This document shows positions 60,637-64,000 of a stretch of DNA of 64,000 nt, piece by piece. The position numbers and the translations under genes were made by a program. Numbering within the stretch: the stretch's first letter is position 1; each line of letters opens with the position of its first letter. The notes below the pieces were generated by a model. The model was given only the letters and a program-made list of their open reading frames with translations. It did no database searches and had not been told where the DNA came from. Source of the DNA: Ruthenibacterium lactatiformans (GTDB lineage: Bacteria > Bacillota > Clostridia > Oscillospirales > Ruminococcaceae); the NCBI RefSeq assembly GCF_000949455.1, contig NZ_JXXK01000016.1, positions 1 through 64,000 of the forward strand, read 5' to 3'.

Positions 60637-60703
60637 TTTTCTGTTCCCCGAGATTGTACGGGGGCCTCCCGGATAGCGGGAACCCCGACGGAAAGGAGGT
60701 TTT

Positions 60704-61174
60704 ATGCAGGAAGAAGTAAACCAAAAAACGGTTGCCCTTTCGATCAGGACAACGAAGCTCACAGGAAAAGTGCTGGCTGCCGCTCTTGGCAAGGTGGTTC
60801 GGGCGCTGCAAAAGCACCACCAGAAGGCGCTGACCCCGCAGGGACGCCAGAGCGTGAAAAAGCTGATGAACCACTATGGCGGCAAAAGTGCCATGCCCTA
60901 TGTGGGAGCTCCAAAGGATTTTGACCGGATCGCGAAGGAGTTCCATGTGGACTACGCTTTCCATAAAGTGAGCCCCGGTCATTACCTGCTGTTTTTCAAA
61001 GCCAATCAGGCGGACGCTATCACGGTGGCCTTCCAGAAGTACAGCGCAAAGGTGCTGAACAAAGAGCAGGACAAGGCTTCCATCCTCGGTCAGCTTCGGA
61101 AATTCACGGAGCAAATCAGGACGCAGGCAAAGGAAAAGCAGCGGACCAGAGAGGCGGTGAAGGACGGACGTTGA
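60704..61174 (+). CDS. PcfB-family (DUF3801) conjugation protein
   Basis: A 156-residue PcfB/DUF3801 protein (KTVALSIRTTKLTGKVLAAALGKVVRAL at the start; RIAKEFHVDYAFHKVSPGHYLLFFKANQADAI in the middle). PcfB proteins work with the VirD4-like coupling ATPase, whose gene follows with a 4-bp overlap. RBS AAAGGAGG. The C-terminus is basic and likely helical. Confidence 0.88.
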   Translation: MQEEVNQKTVALSIRTTKLTGKVLAAALGKVVRALQKHHQKALTPQGRQSVKKLMNHYGGKSAMPYVGAPKDFDRIAKEFHVDYAFHKVSPGHYLLFFKANQADAITVAFQKYSAKVLNKEQDKASILGQLRKFTEQIRTQAKEKQRTREAVKDGR

Positions 61175-62883
61175 GTGACAAGATCAGAAAATATGTGCTC
61201 CCAAACCTGCCGTACCTCTTTGTGTTCTGGTTTTTCTCCAAAATCGGGACGGCCTACCGGATCGCCCCCGGCACAGACTTCGGGACAAAGCTCATGGGGA
61301 TGCTTGATACCTTCCCCAAAGCCTTTGAAACCTACTGGCCGGGGCTGGGAGGTATTGACCTGCTGGTGGGCCTTGCCGGTGCGGCTGGGATGTATCTGCT
61401 GATACAGTCAAAGATCAGGCAGGCGAAAAAATTCCGGCGGGATGCGGAGTACGGCACCGCCCGCTTTGGAACAAAGGAAGATATAAAGCCATTTGTTGAC
61501 CCTAAATTTCAGAACAATGTCATTCTGACCGGGACGGAGTTCCTTACCATGAACACCCGTCCGAAGATACCCGCCAATGCCCGGAACCTAAACGCCTGTG
61601 TCATCGGATCGTCCGGTTCGGGAAAGACAAGGTTCTGGTTGACCCCGCAGCTCCTTCAAGCCCATTCCTCGTATGTGGTGGTAGACCCGAAGGGCGGCAC
61701 TCTCGACCAGTGCGGGCGGTTTCTGCAACGGGAGAAATACAGGGTGCGGGTGTTCAACAGTATCGACTTTTCAAAATCCATGCACTACAATCCGCTGGCC
61801 TATATCAAGACAGAAAGCGATGTTTTGAAATTTGTTACCGCCCTGATTGCCAACACCAAAGGCGACGGCAAGGAGGGCGACGAGTTCTGGACAAAAGCAG
61901 AAACCCTCTTGTACTGCGCCCTTGTGTCCTACATCGTCTTTGAGGGGCCGGAGGAAGAACGCAACATGAATACGCTGGTGGAAATGATAAACAGCATGGA
62001 AGTCCGGGAGGATGACGAAACCTTCAAAAACGCGGTGGACTATATGTTTGACGGGCTGGAACGCCGCAGCCCCCAGCACTTCGCCGTGAGGCAGTATAAG
62101 AAATACAAGCTCGCCAGCGGAAAAACCGCCAAGAGCATATTGATTTCCTGCGGTGCAAGGCTGGCTCCCTTTGACATTCCACAGCTCCGGGAGATCATGT
62201 CCTATGACGAGCTGGAGCTTGATAAGCTGGGGGACGAAAAATCGGCGCTGTTCTTTCTTATCAGCGACACGGACACCACCTACAACTTTTTGGTTGCCCT
62301 CGCTTTTTCGCAGATGTTCAACCTTCTGTGTGAACGGGCTGACAACACCTATGGCGGGCGTCTGCCCTACCATGTGCGGGTGCTGTGGGACGAGGCTGCC
62401 AACACCGGGCAGGTGCCGGGGCTGGAAAAGATTGTGGCCGTCATTCGCTCCCGGGAGATCAGCCTGACGCTCTTTTATCAGGCTATGAGCCAGTGCAAGG
62501 CATTGTACAAAGACCATTCCGAAACCATCATGGGAAACATGGACAGCATCGTGTTCCTCGGAGGCCGGGAGGCTTCCACCCTAAAGGATATTTCGGAAAA
62601 CTGGCTGGGCAAGGCCACCATCTCCATGCAGACCGAGGGCCGAAGCCGTGGACAGTCTGAAAGTTACAGCCAGAATATGCAGCGACTTGGCCGGGAGCTG
62701 ATGACCACCAGCGAGATCACCACCATGCCCGGGGATAAATGTATCTTGCAGCTTAGGGGGCTCCCGCCTTTTCTATCCCCAAAGTATGACTTGAAAAAGC
62801 ACCCGAATTACAAGTACACAGCCGAATTTGATAAAAGAAAAACGCCTTCCGCTTGGAAAGCCTGTTCCGCCACCGGCCATTGA
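61171..62883 (+). CDS. VirD4-like conjugative coupling ATPase (CD1115 type), frameshifted C-terminus
   Basis: A 570-residue coupling protein bringing the relaxosome to the type IV channel. Two membrane helices lie in the first 80 residues. Walker A is VIGSSGSGKTRFW (about 147) and Walker B VLWDEAANTG (about 405). The end KTPSAWKACSATGH is out of character: at 62832-62842 the run AAAAGAAAAAC precedes a family-like tail in the -1 frame (NAFRLESLFRHRPLRLKPED, then acidic, stop at 62991-62993). So there is a one-base insertion or a -1 ribosomal slip. TTG start at 61171 overlaps pcfB stop. Confidence 0.9.
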   Translation: MSDKIRKYVLPNLPYLFVFWFFSKIGTAYRIAPGTDFGTKLMGMLDTFPKAFETYWPGLGGIDLLVGLAGAAGMYLLIQSKIRQAKKFRRDAEYGTARFGTKEDIKPFVDPKFQNNVILTGTEFLTMNTRPKIPANARNLNACVIGSSGSGKTRFWLTPQLLQAHSSYVVVDPKGGTLDQCGRFLQREKYRVRVFNSIDFSKSMHYNPLAYIKTESDVLKFVTALIANTKGDGKEGDEFWTKAETLLYCALVSYIVFEGPEEERNMNTLVEMINSMEVREDDETFKNAVDYMFDGLERRSPQHFAVRQYKKYKLASGKTAKSILISCGARLAPFDIPQLREIMSYDELELDKLGDEKSALFFLISDTDTTYNFLVALAFSQMFNLLCERADNTYGGRLPYHVRVLWDEAANTGQVPGLEKIVAVIRSREISLTLFYQAMSQCKALYKDHSETIMGNMDSIVFLGGREASTLKDISENWLGKATISMQTEGRSRGQSESYSQNMQRLGRELMTTSEITTMPGDKCILQLRGLPPFLSPKYDLKKHPNYKYTAEFDKRKTPSAWKACSATGH

Positions 62884-62993
62884 GACTAAAGCCGGAGGAC
62901 GAATACACGGTGTACGAAGTGGACGGCTCCGACACGGACGAAGAAGCTGACCTGTTGAACTTCGATGATCTGGACAGCGACGAGTTTGTGTAA

Positions 62994-63016
62994 CTTCGGG
63001 CCATGATGACCCGAAG
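62994..63016 (+). repeat. Repeated intergenic stem-loop, copy 4
   Basis: CTTCGGGCCA pairs with TGACCCGAAG (one C-A mismatch) around TGA. It begins right after the stop codon of the frameshifted VirD4 tail at 62993, which supports that as the ancestral gene end. Confidence 0.75.
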
Positions 63017-63017
63017 C

Positions 63018-63042
63018 GCCGCCGATGTGGGCGGCTTTTTTT
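63018..63042 (+). terminator. Intrinsic terminator between virD4 and the Maff2 gene
   Basis: A 6-bp stem GCCGCC/GGCGGC followed by seven T's. It may reduce transcription into the small hydrophobic protein gene. Confidence 0.65.
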
Positions 63043-63082
63043 GTACCCAAAACCATCAAACAAACAAAATGGAGGAACGTAT

Positions 63083-63298
63083 ATGGAATTTTTCAATCAG
63101 GCAATCGACATTCTCAAAATTCTGGTCATGGCTCTTGGCGCCGGTCTGGCGGTATGGGGCGTCATCAACCTTCTGGAAGGTTACGGGTCGGATAACCCTG
63201 CGGCAAAAAGCCAGGGCATTAAGCAGCTCATGGCGGGCGGCGGTGTCGTTCTGATCGGCCTTCAGCTTATCCCTCTGCTGTCCGGGCTGTTCAGCTAA
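63083..63298 (+). CDS. Maff2-family small membrane protein
   Basis: A 71-residue protein with two hydrophobic helices (ILKILVMALGAGLAVWGVINLL, and LMAGGGVVLIGLQLIPLLSGLF) and the loop EGYGSDNPAAKSQG, matching Maff2 mobile-element proteins. It is a VirB2/TrbC-like size and position, so possibly a pilin-like part of the transfer channel (inference). ATG 63083 has GGAGGAA upstream. It lies 41 bp before virB6. Confidence 0.85.
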   Translation: MEFFNQAIDILKILVMALGAGLAVWGVINLLEGYGSDNPAAKSQGIKQLMAGGGVVLIGLQLIPLLSGLFS

Positions 63299-63339
63299 AT
63301 GTCACCCGTTGTCCCTTTTTCCAGAAAAGGAGCTGATAT

Positions 63340-64000
63340 ATGGACTTTATCATCGACGCAATCGTTGAATGGCTGAAAGGTCTGCTCGTCGATGGTATCA
63401 TGGGGAATCTGGACGGCCTTTTCGATAACGTCAATCAGAGCGTTGGCGAAATCGCCACACAGGTAGGCACGACCCCGGCGGACTGGAACGCCGGGGTCTT
63501 TTCCATGATACGACAGATCTCCGAAACTGCCATTCTGCCAATCGCCGGGGTCATCCTCACTTTTGTTATGACCTATGAACTGATACAGATGCTCATAGAA
63601 CGCAACAACCTCCATGAAGTTGACACATGGATGTTTTTTAAGTGGGTGTTCAAAACCTTTGTGGCTGTGATGATCCTGACGAATACCTTCAATATCGTGC
63701 TGGCGGTCTTTGATGTGAGCCAGCATGTGATCCAGCAGTCAGCGGGCATTATCCAGAACGGGACAGAAATCACGCCGGATGTGCTGGACAGTCTGCGGAC
63801 AGAGCTTGAGGCGATGGAGTTAGGCCCTCTGTTCGGACTCTGGCTCCAGTCCTTCCTGATCCAGCTTACCATGATTGCCTTAAACATCGTGATTTTCGTC
63901 ATCGTATATGGCCGTATGATTGAAATTTATTTACTCACAAGTTTAGCGCCTATCCCGTTTGCCACAGTCCCCAACAGAGAAACCGGACACATGGGGCAGA
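63340..64000 (+). CDS. VirB6/TrbL-like conjugal transfer membrane protein (CD1112 type), partial
   Basis: The gene runs off the right edge; 220 codons are visible. MDFIIDAIVEWLKGLLVDGIMGNLDGLF is followed by hydrophobic segments ILPIAGVILTFVMTYELIQMLI, VFKTFVAVMILTNTFNIVL and MIALNIVIFVIVYGRMIEIYLL, and the conserved SLAPIPFATVPNRE. It should form part of the inner-membrane transfer channel. RBS AAAAGGAG. Confidence 0.88.
   Translation, partial: MDFIIDAIVEWLKGLLVDGIMGNLDGLFDNVNQSVGEIATQVGTTPADWNAGVFSMIRQISETAILPIAGVILTFVMTYELIQMLIERNNLHEVDTWMFFKWVFKTFVAVMILTNTFNIVLAVFDVSQHVIQQSAGIIQNGTEITPDVLDSLRTELEAMELGPLFGLWLQSFLIQLTMIALNIVIFVIVYGRMIEIYLLTSLAPIPFATVPNRETGHMGQ

Larger units (their letters stand above)
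47430..64000. mobile_element. skin-like integrative conjugative element inserted in sigK (left end; right end outside window)
   Basis: The element starts at the AATGA core and runs past the window edge, at least 16.6 kb. It begins with a large serine recombinase reading out of the att site. An accessory zone follows (Fic, HipA-like kinase pair, TrlF-like ATPase, sbcC remnant; 49.3-55.5 kb, partly AT-rich). Then comes a rightward conjugation module of the CD1112/CD1115 type (ParB-like, DUF7768-like, methylase, ArdA, PcfB, VirD4, Maff2, VirB6). The sbcC truncation at about 55.54 kb may mark a second boundary, so a conjugative element nested inside an older skin element is an alternative. Confidence 0.82.

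Noticed and set aside
1..64000. CRISPR arrays, rRNA or tRNA genes, insertion sequences with transposase
   Set aside because: No spaced direct repeats, no cloverleaf or rRNA segments, and no transposase frames were seen on reading; no covariance scan could be run.

Overview
The window reads as chromosome of a GC-rich, spore-forming Clostridia (Bacillota), probably a gut Oscillospirales-type organism. This rests on gene content: plsY, der, a DUF512 radical-SAM protein, rpmF-DUF177, FtsK/SpoIIIE, a TepA-like ClpP-fold protein, Rex, and the 3' half of the sporulation sigma gene sigK. Species cannot be named from the sequence alone.

Layout. 0.1-9 kb is a mostly leftward housekeeping block: oxidoreductase, plsY, der, DUF512, rpmF, DUF177, a small P-loop protein, pgi, and a DacF-type carboxypeptidase. 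9.1-11.6 kb holds rightward mtaB and a secreted C39-fold peptidase. 11.7-20.5 kb is leftward: a glycosyltransferase-PlsC fusion, DUF3006 and a ComEC-like hydrolase that overlap one another and YgiQ, then FtsK and TepA. 20.7-25.4 kb looks like one rightward operon, aconitase - isocitrate dehydrogenase - Rex - thymidine kinase, with a sigma-A promoter and a terminator. 25.4-33.8 kb holds an AT-rich orphan gene, a TetR/MFS pair with matching palindromes, and a copper operon (CopA carrying an in-frame CopZ, CsoR, DUF3810). 33.9-38 kb has a transaldolase-like aldolase, a FucO-type dehydrogenase and a GPH-family sugar symporter. 38-45.3 kb is an arginine/citrulline cluster: a polar amino-acid ABC transporter with argG and a DDAH-like hydrolase on one strand, and a racemase with argH on the other. 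45.4-47 kb is a nucleobase permease behind a structured leader.

At 47,430 the chromosome breaks inside sigK. Only the C-terminal 124 codons are present. They start exactly at AATGA, the core used by the Bacillus subtilis skin element, and a large serine recombinase gene ends in that same core. Everything from there to the right edge is therefore mobile DNA sitting in sigK. It carries a Fic protein, a HipA-like kinase with an unusual fused partner, a PHP-SMC ATPase of TrlF type and an sbcC remnant. A conjugation module follows: ParB-like protein, DUF7768-like protein, cytosine methylase with a nested reading frame, ArdA, PcfB, VirD4, Maff2, and VirB6 running off the edge. The N-terminal half of sigK and the other attachment site should lie beyond 64,000.

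The most interesting signals are the sigK-interrupting conjugative element, a 166-nt multi-helix structure after parB, a stem-loop repeated four times between transfer genes, the methylase-nested gene, and the HipA pair with a HipS-DUF2442-HTH-like partner.
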